In this document: one piece after another, positions 1-11,839 of the stretch
How the letters are laid out: the number at the start of each line of letters is the position of its first letter
Position numbering within the stretch: position 1 is the stretch's first letter
Notes under the pieces: model-generated
Seen by the model: the letters and a program-made list of their open reading frames with translations, nothing else
Told to the model about the DNA's origin: nothing
Databases searched by the model: none
Program-made: the position numbers and the translations under genes
Assembly (NCBI GenBank): GCA_010279815.1
Contig: QEOQ01000350.1
Span: 1-64,000, forward strand
Direction: 5' to 3'
DNA from: Brachionus plicatilis
Taxonomy: Eukaryota; Rotifera; Eurotatoria; Ploima; Brachionidae
Length of the DNA stretch: 64,000 bases

Positions 1-407
1 ACTGTGTAAAATATATTAACAATTTGAAAAAAGTAAGTAATATTAATTGAGAGAAAAGTTAAAAAAGTTAAAAAATTACGTAAATTTACGTAAAATTACG
101 TAAATTTACACAATTTTACATTAAAAAATAAAAAAATTTACTAAATTTTACGTAAATTTACGTAAATTTTTATTTACATGGTAAAAAGTAGAAAGTCGAT
201 GAAAAAGCAAAATTGTTACCTTTTTTTCAAAAAATCATTACTTTTTTGTCCCTTTTTGATTTTACGCAAATTTACGTAATTTTTTGTAAAATTACCATTT
301 TTTATATTTGTCAATTTACGTAATTTTACGTAATTTTACGTAAATTTGCGTAAATTTACGTAAAATTACGTAAATTTTGGTAAAAACAAGTGAACAGAAC
401 GGGACTG
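1..407. mobile_element. TTACGTAA-rich foldback MITE, copy 1 (left end outside window)
   Basis: The segment contains eleven TTACGTAA palindromes in two groups. Within a group they recur every 10 bp (TTACGTAAAT units). It ends with ...GGGACTG followed by TA at 408-409, which is the mirror of the ends of the copies at 48199-48664 (CAGTGCCG...) and 55692-56143 (CAGTGTTG...). CAGT ends next to a TA dinucleotide are typical of Tc1/mariner-type MITEs. The matching left end is not in the window; from the size of the other copies (452 and 466 bp) about 50 bp are missing. No coding capacity is seen. Confidence 0.75.
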
Positions 408-441
408 TATATTTTGATTTTTACTTGTAATAAAGCCTAAT

Positions 442-482
442 TACAGTACGCCGAGAGGATTTTACGTAAATTCACCCATTTT
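442..482. mobile_element. Possible solo left end of a TTACGTAA element
   Basis: TA is followed by CAGTACGCCGAGAGG and then TTTTACGTAAATTC, the same order (TACAGT end, unique tip, TTACGTAA arm) as the left ends of the complete copies at 48.2 and 55.7 kb. No matching right end is found in the next kilobase, so this would be a truncated or nested copy. Confidence 0.4.
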
Positions 483-1845
483 ACAGTTCATTCTTAAAGG
501 ACCAGAAAGCTCTTGTATTTGGTATTTTTTCTACAATTTCGCTAAAAATTTCATTTTTCCAATTTTTCAGCTTTTTAATCTAAAAAATTAATGACGAAAT
601 TTTTCGTAAATTTATTGTAAATTACGAAAAATCTAGTCAAGAAAATTAAATTATATATTTTATTAACTTTATTTAATCATAAAGATAAATTTATATTTGT
701 AAAATTTTGAAAAATAAAATATTTAATATATCCGAATTTTCGAATTATCAGACTTTTTCTTACCAGATTTTTGGTTCGAAAATGAAAGCTTTGACGAAAA
801 TGGAAACTTTTCTAAGGGAAAAAATTATTTTGCTACAGGTGTTATAGAAAATTTAAGAGGAATTATTTGAATATATAATCTCTCATTTGAAAATTCGATC
901 TTTATGGATACTTATCGGAAAAATTTTACTTTTTAAAGCTTTCCAAATCATGATTTATTAATTAATGAATGTTTTTAATTTCAAAAGTGTAATTAACAAA
1001 ACAGTTAATAATCATGATTTTATATGATTTAAATATGCACGGTCTAAAAATCGACTAATATTTGGAATTTTTTGTGAAAATGTGCATTCAGTTTAGTTTG
1101 GAAAATTACGGACCTTTTTTGCGGAATAGGCTGAAATTTAAAATAATTTTTAATTTTAATAATTATTTTTAAATATTTATTAAATAGATCGTAGATTTAA
1201 GTTTTTTTTTTTAAAGTTAAAAAATTAAATTTAAATTAATTTTTTACTCTTCAAAATATTTTGAAAGCTAGAATTTTACAGATAAACAGATTGAATTTCA
1301 AAATAAAAAATTTCTTTATAATATTCAAAAAAAATTCTAATATTAACTAATAGTTAATATTTGAGGACCACTATCTGAGTACATATCTGAAAAAGGCAAT
1401 AAAAAAAATGATAAGACTATGATCTATTTTTTCGTCCTCTTTGTTTAATATTTATTTTTTTAATTTATTAATTAAAAAGAATTGAAAAAAATTTTTTTGT
1501 TTTTCCAATAACTTGTGTAAATTTTTTAATAAAGAATTTCTAAAATCTTATTTCTAAATTAACAAAAAAATCAGTTAAATTTTTAAAAACTGATTTATTT
1601 AAATTTTGAACATAAGCTGAATTTAAATTTAATTTTTGTATATCAACTAATATATGAATGTGTAAGTTTTAACTGCAGCTACATAGCAATGAGGTTAAAT
1701 TTTTTTTACAATCAAATGCATAAAGCTCTTGGAGAGAAAAATTAGTTTTCTAAAAAAGCAAATTTGCTTATTTCCAATTTAAATATTGAAAATATTGTAG
1801 TTTCCACTAGATACCTTTTTTTAAATATTATTTTATTTTTAGACA
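483..1845. other. AT-rich non-coding stretch before RPL41
   Basis: Apart from scattered TTACG fragments near 600-640 I see no gene-like reading frame or repeat. The last part should hold the RPL41 promoter and first non-coding exon, because the RPL41 start codon lies 3 bp after a polypyrimidine tract ending in TAG (a splice acceptor). I could not place the upstream donor with confidence. Confidence 0.5.
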
Positions 1846-1923
1846 ATGAGAGCCAAGTGGCGAAAGAAGCGTATGCGCAGACTTAAACGCAAGAGGAGGA
1901 GGATGAGGCAAAGAGCTGGTTAG
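1846..1923 (+). CDS. RPL41: 60S ribosomal protein eL41
   Basis: A 25-codon gene. The peptide starts MRAKWRKKRMRRLKRKRR and continues RMRQRAG before TAG. This is the ribosomal protein eL41 sequence, almost residue for residue: the human protein is also 25 residues and differs only near the end. eL41 is a single basic helix in the large ribosomal subunit that bridges towards the small subunit. The ATG lies 3 bp after a T-rich tract ending in TAG, so the 5' UTR is almost certainly spliced directly before the start codon. An AATAAA at 2153-2158 can end the transcript. The 3' UTR contains an unexplained open frame (see findings). Identification is very secure despite the length. Confidence 0.96.
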   Translation: MRAKWRKKRMRRLKRKRRRMRQRAG

Positions 1924-2152
1924 ATGAACCATCAGTCCTAAATAAAAATAGCCAGTCTAGCGAGTCAATTTGAGAACATTTTGGCAACAACTAAGAAGCA
2001 AATTAATTTGGTTAAATTGGCTCCAAAACGTAATGATATCGAAAAGTTCGCCATCTTGTCAACAAACGCTGAGCTTAATATTCGTGTAAATACAGCTACG
2101 AATTAAGACATGGCCAATTTTATTCTAATTAATCTTGTTTTTTTAACTTGTT

Positions 2153-2158
2153 AATAAA
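2153..2158 (+). terminator. Polyadenylation signal of RPL41
   Basis: AATAAA about 230 bp after the RPL41 stop codon and before the convergent RNase Z gene that ends at 2296. It is the only clear hexamer in the expected place. Confidence 0.5.
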
Positions 2159-2295
2159 AAGTTTCATCAAATTGATGAACAAAGCTGGAAATTTATTTTT
2201 ATTTTTTATTCTCTAGCCCATCTAGGACTCCTGAGATATCGAAATTTTTTGAGGAAAAAAAAAAAATTTTTTTTTGAGCTAAATCTTTATTTATT

Positions 2296-4479
2296 TTATA
2301 ATTTAAGCTTTTTGATTCTTTTAACCTCGATTTCGTCAACATGCTCTTTGAAAATAACTTTAACTTCTTTCAAAATTTTGTTCAAATTTTTGAATTTATC
2401 TTGTGAAATGTTCATAAAATCAAATGCAATTCCCACATTGTCCCGTTTGATCTCATCTATTTGAGTAATCTTTCCATATCTTAGACTAAAATGAGTCAAA
2501 ATGGTCGATTTGGCTTGCATCTTGTCGCTAATCTCCAGCGATTCACTGATTGTTGAATGCATTTTTTTCAAAGCTTCATCTTTAAAAGCGTCATCAAAAG
2601 TGCACTCATGGATCAACAGATCGCAATTTTTTCCAATCTTTACCAAGTCATCGGAGGGTCGGCAGTCACCCGAGTAAACCAGCTTAAATACTGACTGGTC
2701 TGTTCCCAATATGTCAAGACTAATGCCATATGATTGATAAATGTGCCTGACCAAAACAGTTTCCACTGATTTAAGACCCAAATTGCTGAAATCGGTGTGT
2801 GGCCTGGCCAAAAATTTGTCATTAGGAATCAAATGTACACAATTAAAAAAATCTTTCACAACCAAGTGGCTTCCATTAAGAAAATTGATCATAGGCCTCG
2901 GGTACATCACATTTAGCTTTTGGTATGGCCGACCAAGAGCTTTGAACGCTCTAATTCTGTTCAGAACAAGACCGTACAGCCCGTTAAAATGGTCCAAATG
3001 GTAGTGGGATAAAAAAACTAATTTTATTTTTGTCAATTCATCTAAAAATTGTTGTTCGTCGAGAAATTTTTTATTCAGTTGTCCACTAGTTGCTTCACCA
3101 CAGTCTAATAGAATATTTACATTGGCATTTAGTTGGACTAGTATTGCGGCCAAATTTCTGGTCGTAGCTGGAAGTGCACTGGCAGTGCCAAGGAACAGAA
3201 CACTTGGATAATTAGGCGCTTTTTTTTCTCCTGAATGAACCTCATTTTCAATCTTTAGTCTGAATTTTTCCAGTATCTTTTCTTCCGCTTCATCAATTCC
3301 ATCTATTTTGCTCATTAGGTCATTTTGGTAATAGGTCAAAATTTTCTCCTGCGCCGCTTTGTTATCAATAGCATTGATCAAATTGAGATCAAGACGAAAA
3401 TCAGGTTTGATCATGAAAGCCATGTTCGACTGAGCCTGGACAATTTTGGCCTCTTTTTGAATTTGGCGCGTCTTTGCCAAGCATTGTGACTGCAAATTTT
3501 TAAAAGAGTCCAATTGTGCTGGCAAATAGTCGAACATGGCTGAATCAATCAAGTTCAATTGAGCCTGAGTTTCGTAAATTTTGACCAAATCTACATTGGG
3601 ATACTTTTCGTCCATAAACAAGTGGATGCACTCTTTATTGGAATAGCTTTTGATCCATTCCAAATACTCTGCTGAATTGAGTATTTCTGATTTTCCTAAA
3701 TGAACGATCATCAACAGATCATCGCGGTTAAATTCACTACAATTGCGTATCACCTCAAATGACTCCTTATCCACACAGTCAATGAACAAAATTTTCTTTT
3801 CAACACAAAGACTATAGTCTAGGACATCATTTGGTCTAATGACAATTCCATCTTTGTTGTACTCAATGCCATTTTTTAGATCACGTATCCAAGGCCCAGG
3901 TGTCACTCCAAATGTGGCCAACTTTTCCACTTGTACATTAGGCTCTGACTTTTTAACAGTGACCAAATAGGAACACTCTGGTTTCTGAATGTCCAATTTT
4001 TTGATTACCACATTTTCGTCTGAATAGTCCGATTGAATGTGGTTGTGCTGATTGATTTGGAATTTTTTTTCAAAAAAATATTTTTTAATTGATTTTTTAG
4101 AATTGAAGTCAAAATTGCGAGTGGAATGAAGAACCACTTGGTGTTTGGGGTCTTCCAGTTCTTTACTCAGGCCATTTAGGCCGCCGGTACAGCTCCAGTC
4201 GAAGCGGGTCAAGAGAATGTTGCTTATTTTTGATGGACGCAGGTTATTCGACAATATTGAGCGAAGAATGCCCTCCCCACTGTTGATCAGGTATCTGCTG
4301 GAGTCAAAAATTAGCATACACGACTTGGGACTGTTGCCATAGCCGTTCGAAAGCACCAACAATCGGCATGTGGAGTCGGATTTTTTGGTCATTGTAAAAA
4401 AATTTTTGGCAAAGTTGTGGAGGTTTTTTTGGCCTAAAACATTTGATTTTTTGCTCAATATCTTGAAAAATTTGATCAT
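2296..4479 (-). CDS. ELAC2: Long-form ribonuclease Z (ELAC2 type)
   Basis: Endonuclease that removes 3' trailers from tRNA precursors in nucleus and mitochondria. One uninterrupted 727-codon frame. The N-terminal half (about residues 30-330) is the degenerate metallo-beta-lactamase copy of long RNase Z. The C-terminal half has the active domain: FLGTASALPA near residue 425, LLDCGEATSGQL, the zinc motif SHYHLDHFNGL near 490 (HxHxDH), YSGDCRPSDD, IHECTF, and LTHFSLRYGK near the end. All expected metal ligands appear present. The first about 30 residues are basic, hydrophobic and poor in acids, like a mitochondrial presequence, and a second Met (MTKKSDS) follows. Other family members use two starts for dual localisation. 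Length is close to insect RNase Z. The gene is intronless, unlike most neighbours. Confidence 0.93.
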   Translation of the reverse strand: MIKFFKILSKKSNVLGQKNLHNFAKNFFTMTKKSDSTCRLLVLSNGYGNSPKSCMLIFDSSRYLINSGEGILRSILSNNLRPSKISNILLTRFDWSCTGGLNGLSKELEDPKHQVVLHSTRNFDFNSKKSIKKYFFEKKFQINQHNHIQSDYSDENVVIKKLDIQKPECSYLVTVKKSEPNVQVEKLATFGVTPGPWIRDLKNGIEYNKDGIVIRPNDVLDYSLCVEKKILFIDCVDKESFEVIRNCSEFNRDDLLMIVHLGKSEILNSAEYLEWIKSYSNKECIHLFMDEKYPNVDLVKIYETQAQLNLIDSAMFDYLPAQLDSFKNLQSQCLAKTRQIQKEAKIVQAQSNMAFMIKPDFRLDLNLINAIDNKAAQEKILTYYQNDLMSKIDGIDEAEEKILEKFRLKIENEVHSGEKKAPNYPSVLFLGTASALPATTRNLAAILVQLNANVNILLDCGEATSGQLNKKFLDEQQFLDELTKIKLVFLSHYHLDHFNGLYGLVLNRIRAFKALGRPYQKLNVMYPRPMINFLNGSHLVVKDFFNCVHLIPNDKFLARPHTDFSNLGLKSVETVLVRHIYQSYGISLDILGTDQSVFKLVYSGDCRPSDDLVKIGKNCDLLIHECTFDDAFKDEALKKMHSTISESLEISDKMQAKSTILTHFSLRYGKITQIDEIKRDNVGIAFDFMNISQDKFKNLNKILKEVKVIFKEHVDEIEVKRIKKLKL

Positions 4480-4655
4480 TGCTGATAAATTATTTTTTTT
4501 GGTCTTTAAATTGCGGTCAAGAGAAGCTAGTTTATTAGCTTTTTAAATGAGTGGATAGGAACACAATTAGTGAAAGAGATGGACAAAATTTTATTTAAAT
4601 TTTAATACAAATTTAAAGAAAAAAAAACATACGGCTGAGATAAATATTTTAAAAA

Positions 4656-4938
4656 TTAGGCTTCTTTTGAGGCCATGTGACGCATCAGTTGGCTGATCAA
4701 TTTTTCGGCTTTTTTTACGTCCTGAGCAAACTCTGTTTTGTACTGATAGCACAATTGGTCATTGGATACCTTGAGGAAAAGTCCACTGTTAGCACGAAAT
4801 TTGGTTATGAATCTGAACTTCAAATGAAAATTTTAAAATTTTTCTTTACAAAAAGTGGTTTGTTACTTTCATGGGGTCTGAGAAATAGAGACTTTCTACC
4901 GACTTGGAAAATTCTTCCCAGGAGTTAACATAAACCAT
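4656..4938 (-). CDS. SRP9: Signal recognition particle 9 kDa subunit
   Basis: Two exons, 4867-4938 and 4656-4817, joined across a 49-bp GT..AG intron, give a 77-residue protein. It starts MVYVNSWEEFSKSVESLYF, then SDPMK, and after the splice continues FRFITKFRANSGLFLKVSND. The C-terminal part has YKTEFAQDVKKAEKL and SQLMRHMASKEA. This follows animal SRP9 throughout (WEEF, DPMK, YKT.QAQDVKK.EK, SQLMR.M..KEA). SRP9 pairs with SRP14 to bind the Alu domain of SRP RNA and cause elongation arrest during ER targeting. The downstream polyadenylation hexamer (TTTATT at 4590-4595 on the plus strand) falls in the short space before RNase Z, so the SRP9 3' UTR and the RNase Z promoter overlap. Confidence 0.95.
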
Positions 4939-7062
4939 TTTTAAATGTGCTTGAAATCGTCTTAATTTTAACAAATGGTGATATGTCGTTTTTTTTTAAA
5001 TTTTAATTATGGGCTTCAATTTCTGTCTAAATTGCATTATAAAATTGAATTTTATGCCTAAAAGTTTTTATTGTCTTGTTCTTTCTCTTTATTAAAATAC
5101 CTTTTTAAATAAAAAAACTTTATTTTAAGGATTTATTTGGGAAAGGCAGGTTCTATTTTCTTTTAAATAAATTATTTTTTTGTTTACATTAAAACTTGAT
5201 ATTATTTTTCTTGAAAAAAGTCAACAAAGAATCTTGGTATGAACGAAATGATTTATTATAAAAAAAATAAAACACTTAAATTTTTTTTATTAGATCTATG
5301 AAGCAATCTACTTTTTGAAGTAAAAAAAAATTAAAAAATAAGAATAAATGGTGCATAAGTTGAAAAATTTTATTTTTTTGATCCCTAAGTGCGAGCCTTT
5401 AGCTTTAAAGTCAAAAATCTTATATTTAAATATTGGATAAGTGAATTCTCGAATTCTGTCAGAATGTTCAAACACTGGTTGCCAAGGACTTCTATTTAAT
5501 TGAGATAAAATTGGTGCTGAAAAATTTGGCGTCTTTAAATGACCAAAAAATTTATATTGAAAATCGATCAGTCAAAGAATGGGCCTTGTGCAAGCTCTTT
5601 TGGTGAAAGAAGGTCGTTTTACATTGTTTGGTTGCACATTTATTGATTTAAACATCCAGTATAAATGACATATGCTAGCTCATTCAATTTTTATCCAAAT
5701 TTTATAAAAATGGTACCAAATTAAAGCTGAGATTAAAATGAACTTAGTGCTTTTTACAGAATTCAAAAAACATTTTTTTAGGTAAAGTTATGGGCACTTA
5801 AAGGTTTTTTAAAAAAAAAACTAATGATTTTGCAATAGTTAGATTTTAAGAGTACCTAACTTCCTTAATTTTTTATCAATTTCGATGTTTAGGTACTCAA
5901 AATGGAGCTGACAAGCTAAATTTTCTAAATCTTTTACAGATTAAAAAAAAATTAAGTATTAACAAAGTTATGGTCCTTTTGCTTTTGTTCACTTAATTTA
6001 AATGCATCCCTATTTTTATGCTGATTCTCAATTTTCTTGTTACCTTGGTATTCCAAATTATTAAACTTTTTTTTAGGCAATTACAAAATTGATTCAATAT
6101 TCGACAAACTAATTAAATTTCATTTAGCTTTAATTTAATTTAAGTATCAATAATATCAAAGTTTACTTGTTATCTAAATAATCAATAAAATGTTACAACT
6201 AATTTCCTGGGATCTACTATTAAATTCAGCTACAAGTTTCCCCTTTCATTGAGCTTATTACATTTTTTTACCAATTTATTTGATAACAAGAGTTCTTTTA
6301 ATGTAAAATAGTACGAAGGAATAAAAAAAGTAGCAAAAAAAATATTTATAGGTTCTGAGTGAAAGATAATAAAAGTTTTTTCAATAAATGAAGAAATTGG
6401 GTTTTATTTGGTCCAAAAAATATGTGCCAAATTTTTTTGCAAAATGTTAAGCTATTGCCAAATATTCAGTCTTTTTTATCTAGATAAAATATCAAGAACT
6501 GTAAGAATTTAAATTAGCAGATAAATTTTGCCTATGAATTTTTTTCGTGCCAAATTAAGGACACCTAGGATATTGAATTTGTGCTTTGAAAGCTTTTTTT
6601 TATAATTTTTTTCGAGAAAAAAGTTTAACTCATTTTATTAATTTTTCAAAATTAATTAGGGTGTAATCTATTTGATCAAAACTTATCACATATTTTAAAT
6701 AATAAAAGTTAATATTTACTAAGTAAAAAACAAGCCTAAAAAGCAAACATCAAAATTTTTTAATTATACAAAACGGAAAATTTGCTAATTATAATTAATC
6801 TTCACTTAATTTCAATGGAAAAAAAAATTTATTTAAAAATTATTTGCAAAAAAATTAATAATTTTTTAACATTTCTAGACCAAAAAATAAATTTATTCTG
6901 AAAAAATATTATTTTAATAAGATTTAATTAATTAATTAAAAACATAATTACAACATGGAAAATTTCCGATCTGATAAAAGTTACATTAGTTTGAGATCTT
7001 GGAATGAATTAATTCAAAAAAAATTTAAAAGATAAAAAAAAATTTAAAAGATTAAAAAAATT
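4939..7062. other. Intergenic, no gene recognised
   Basis: AT-rich sequence with homopolymer runs. The stretch 5380-5660 is a little more complex than its surroundings, but no frame in it has codon structure or a recognisable motif. I see no repeat or RNA gene here. Confidence 0.5.
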
Positions 7063-7705
<643 letters not shown>

Positions 7706-10227
7706 GACCAGTTAAGTTTAAACCAAACTGTAATTTTGTTGTTAGAGCCAAATTGGATGAAGAACTAAATAAAGCGAGATAGTATTTATCAAGTTTAGCT
7801 TAAGTTATTTATAAGATATTTTGTTTAGCTATTGTTAATTTAAGATTAGCATTTGGAAAATATTGATATAAAACAACCATATCCCTCAAAGAAAACAATT
7901 AAAAAACAAACGGGTTTAAGCTTATTTTGCTTTAAATGTAAATATCTTGATATTATTAAAAATTAAATCCTTAGTTTTTTTAGAAAGTTTAGACCAAGAG
8001 CTTAAAGAATGAAGTTTGGCTGAGCCAACTTGAGGGAACATATTTTGCTAATTGTGGTTGAGTAAAATTTTGGATCTGAAATTGAAAAGAGTGAATGCAC
8101 AAAAAAAAGAATCTATGAATGAAATTCTGAAAATAAATTCCAAATTTAAATTTATGCTGAAAATTTTTTATACTAATTTTTAAAACAAGTGTTGCCTAAA
8201 AAATAATTAAATAATAATTTATTGTTCTTTGGATCTAGGTCTAGTCTAATTATTTAAAAATTTATTTTATTTCGACAAACTGAATTAACAAAAATAAAAA
8301 AAATCTGCTTATTTTGAATATAGATAAAAAGAATGCCAGTTTATCATTTAAAATAATTTTGCTGAGAATGTGAATCCTATCTTAACAAAATTATTTTTAA
8401 AGTTATATATTTTCTTGTATAGAATGGATTAATAGAATTTAGGAAATTGGAATTTGTGACTTGCACATGTAAAAATTACCTTTAAAAATTCTTTATGCTA
8501 GCATATTAGGATTCCTGTTTTATATATATATATAGAAATAAGAATGATAAATATTAGGATAATAAATAGTTTAATTTACTTTGGTTGGCAGATTTTTTTG
8601 CATTTAAAATAATTTTTTTAATTTTCAAAGTCATTTTAGGAGTTTAAAAGGAATTTTAGATGTGAAATCTTATCAAAGTATTGATTAAGAAAAATCGTTG
8701 TTTCAGGAAGTAAATGTCTAATTAATTTTGTTTTATTATTATTTTTTAAAAAGAATTATCTATTTTTAATTTTTATTCTTTAATTAATCAATTAGATTTA
8801 TTTTAAATAAAATGGTTTTAATTAAAAATTTAAATTTGGTTATTCAGCTCTATTTTTCATAAAAATGTTATCAGAAAAACCTGTGTTAAAAAAGATTTTT
8901 CAAAATTTATATAGAGAAAAAAGCTTTGATCGAAATAAACAAGACTCACAAAATTTTTTTTAATCATATTTAAAGTTCTAACCAGCAGTTTTATATTAAA
9001 GAAAAAAAAAGAGCAAATCTGGGCCTAACAGAGAGACTCATCAACAAAGAAAAATTTGATTTTTATATTTCTTATAGATAATAAAAATCTTTAGACCGTA
9101 ATTTTTGAATGCTGTTTTCAGGAGACATCAGAAAATTGAATTTTTTAAAAAATTCTGTATGCAAAAAAGATTAGCAGTTAAATTTTAGAGAATTTTAAAA
9201 ATTCAATAATTCAACAATCTAAATTATTCAAATCATTTAATAGAATAAATTTTATATACATATATTTTATAAAAAACTTTAAAAAATAATAATTCGAAAG
9301 ATGAATACATAAATTTTTTAGTAGATTATCTTGTGAATGCAAAATCTTAAAATTACAATCAATAGCTTAATATGATCCTCATCATGCTAACTTTTTGAAT
9401 ATTTAAAAAAAATTTATAAATTTTTTTAATTTAGGTAGTGGTTTCTCAATTGAAAATTTAACTGTTCTCAGAGTCTTTCACTTAATACAAGCTCAGAAAT
9501 TGGATAATTTAATTAAAAATCCAAAATTTGGCGCATCCAGCTAAATTCTATCATAGTTTTTTTTGTTCATCCTTTAATAAAACAAAGATTTTCGCTTGGC
9601 AATTCAAACACAATCTAGATTTTTTACTTAATTAAATCAAGACTTTTAAAACATAAAAAAATTTTTTTATTTAAATAAAATTCAAATCATATCCAAGCTA
9701 TATAAACATAAATTACAATTAATAGAGTTTCAAGCTTATCAGACCGATAAAGGCTCAAATTTATTAAAAATTTAAAATGAAATAATTTTCATTTATGAGG
9801 TAATTTAATACAAGAACGCTTCAAAATGCTTCGATAAGATATTTTGATAAGAACTTAGCTTCATGAGGAGTAAAAAAAAAAGCAAAATAAAATTTTTCAA
9901 TCATTGATCTGCTAAGAAATTTTAAAGTTTTTTCAGTCAGAATTATAACCATAAACATAAATTATTTATATCGACCGATTGCAATTTGATTGCAAAAAAT
10001 TTGCATTTTTCTTACAACGTTTGATGTAATTCAAAGAAACAAGCAAGCTAGTAAACAATAAAAACCACACTGGTTTAAAATATCAGCCAAATTTGCCAAT
10101 TTTTTTCTGCTATCAAATCTTTTTCTTTCTTGTTTTCCATCAAAATAAAAATTTAAATTTTACAAAATTTACCTAAACATTTTTGTTAAACTTATATTTT
10201 TATCTGTATTTTAATTTTTTAGTTAAA
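7706..10227. other. Intergenic, no gene recognised; 5' region of the SLC3A2-like gene at its right end
   Basis: Very AT-rich with a (TA)n run near 8520-8533. No coding frame or repeat family was recognised. A T-rich tract ending in TAG lies 5 bp before the start codon of the next gene, so a spliced 5' UTR is likely there. Confidence 0.5.
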
Positions 10228-11714
10228 ATGACCAAAGAAGCGATTGATTTGGAGGATACCGAAAAATTCCTCGAGTCAACCGACCCAACGTTGACCAAAA
10301 TAATCTCTAACAAGCACCAAGTTACCTTCAATGGGCTTTCCAAAGACGAAATAATGCGCTATGGCAACGATCCTACCTGGGTCAAAATCAGATGGATGCT
10401 GTTCATTATTTTCTGGGCAGTCTGGATCGGAATGCTCACATTTGCCATTCTAATTGTTGTCTACAGTCCCAAGTGTCCATACCGTCCAAAATTAAAGTGG
10501 TGGCAGAATGACTTAATTTACCAAGTGGATGTGGAAAATTTTTCCGACTCGGACTCCAACAATATCGGAGATCTAACTGGCCTCATTGATAGAATAGATT
10601 ATTTTGAAAAATTGGGAGTCAAATCTATCGCTTTGAGGGACAATCTTCTAGAGGACAGGGCGAGGGGTGTAAAAAAAAATTACGGCTCTTTGGAAACATT
10701 GGCCAAGCTAAAGAGAGAGATGGAGAAAAGAGAAATGTTCTTGGTGATAGATGTGCCTTTGGAAAAATTAAAAACTAATGATACTGAAACTTTGAACTTT
10801 TGGCTTAGAAATTATGCCGATGGAGTTCGAATTGACTCTCATGTTCCGGTAAGTTTAGTCTTAAAATTGTGGGCTCAATTTAATTTTGAATTTAGTCCGC
10901 CAAATTGGACAAATGGCTCGAATTGGCTGAGCAAATTCATTCCGAAACTTTTAAGTACAAACTCATAGCTACACACTCAAACAAAAGTGAGACAGAAAAT
11001 GAAGAAAGTTATTTGAATTTAGGAGCCGACTTTGGCAGCACATCGACCGCTGATCTAAAAGATGTGAATAAATTTTTGTCTAAAATAGAAGATTCGGCCA
11101 AATCAAATGGTTACACACTCAACTCATACAATTCAGGACGCATTGCTGATTCAATTGAACCAAGTCTACTCAAAATATATCACTCATTAGTTTTGTTGCT
11201 CAAGGGTTCACCACTGGTTCTGTACGGCGACGAGATAGCCTTGGACAAACAAAATCCAAGAATGAAGTGGGAATCGAGTGGCAACTGCGGCTTCAGTCCA
11301 AATAAAACCTCTACTTTAAAGTCAAATTGTCAAGTGAGTGTAAAAGCCTCTCTGGCTCATGGCTCTGGTGAAACTCTGCTGAAAATATACCAGGAATTGA
11401 TCAAGTTGAGAAAAGAGCCTTCTATTAATTGGGGAAAAGTTTATGTCAACAAAAATGTGACTGACAGTAATGTGATATCGTACCTGAGACAAGCGGATGG
11501 CTTTGATGGCTATTTGATCGTGGCAAATGTGGCAAATTCTCAACCAGAGTTTGTTGATTTAGTCCAGCGTCATCAACTCAGATCAGATGTGGCCCAAGTT
11601 GTCTTTTTCCATTCAAATTCGCCTACAAATCATGACGATTTCAAGGAGAACAATACCGTCAGTGCATCTCACATCATGCTCAATCCATACCAATTATTAA
11701 TTTTAAAAATTTAA
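10228..11714 (+). CDS. SLC3A2: 4F2hc/CD98 heavy-chain-like amino-acid transporter subunit
   Basis: Exons 10228-10848 and 10896-11714 are joined across a 47-bp intron in phase 0, giving 479 residues. It is a type II membrane protein: a cytoplasmic N-terminus with FNGLSKDEIMRYGNDPTWVK, which resembles the FTGLSKEELLK..GTPGWV segment of vertebrate 4F2hc, and one membrane helix at about residues 56-79. Cys83 comes just after it (YSPKCPYRP), where 4F2hc carries the cysteine that forms a disulfide with its light chain (LAT/xCT type). The ectodomain is a degenerate alpha-amylase TIM barrel (KWWQNDLIYQV, GDLTGLIDRIDYFEKLGVKS, GSPLVLYGDEIALD) in which amylase catalytic residues are not all kept. ATG at 10228 is preferred over upstream codons because homology begins right after it. 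It ends 125 bp from the convergent MTF-1 gene; AATAAA lies at 11765-11770. Confidence 0.88.
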
Positions 11715-11839
11715 TTTCTTAGATCAAAATTTAAACAAAATTTAAAGTATTTGCCTTTTAGTTTTAATAAAAAAGATAGAAACAAAAAATTATTTTAATT
11801 ATAAAGAACAAAAAAATGAGAAAAAAATAAAATGCTGAA

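Noticed and set aside
4677..4928. An 83-codon plus-strand frame
   Set aside because: It lies antisense to SRP9, which explains the sequence on the minus strand with a small intron.
10183..10227. A start of the SLC3A2-like protein upstream of 10228
   Set aside because: The extra residues read from a non-ATG codon through a likely splice acceptor; homology and a good start context favour the ATG at 10228.
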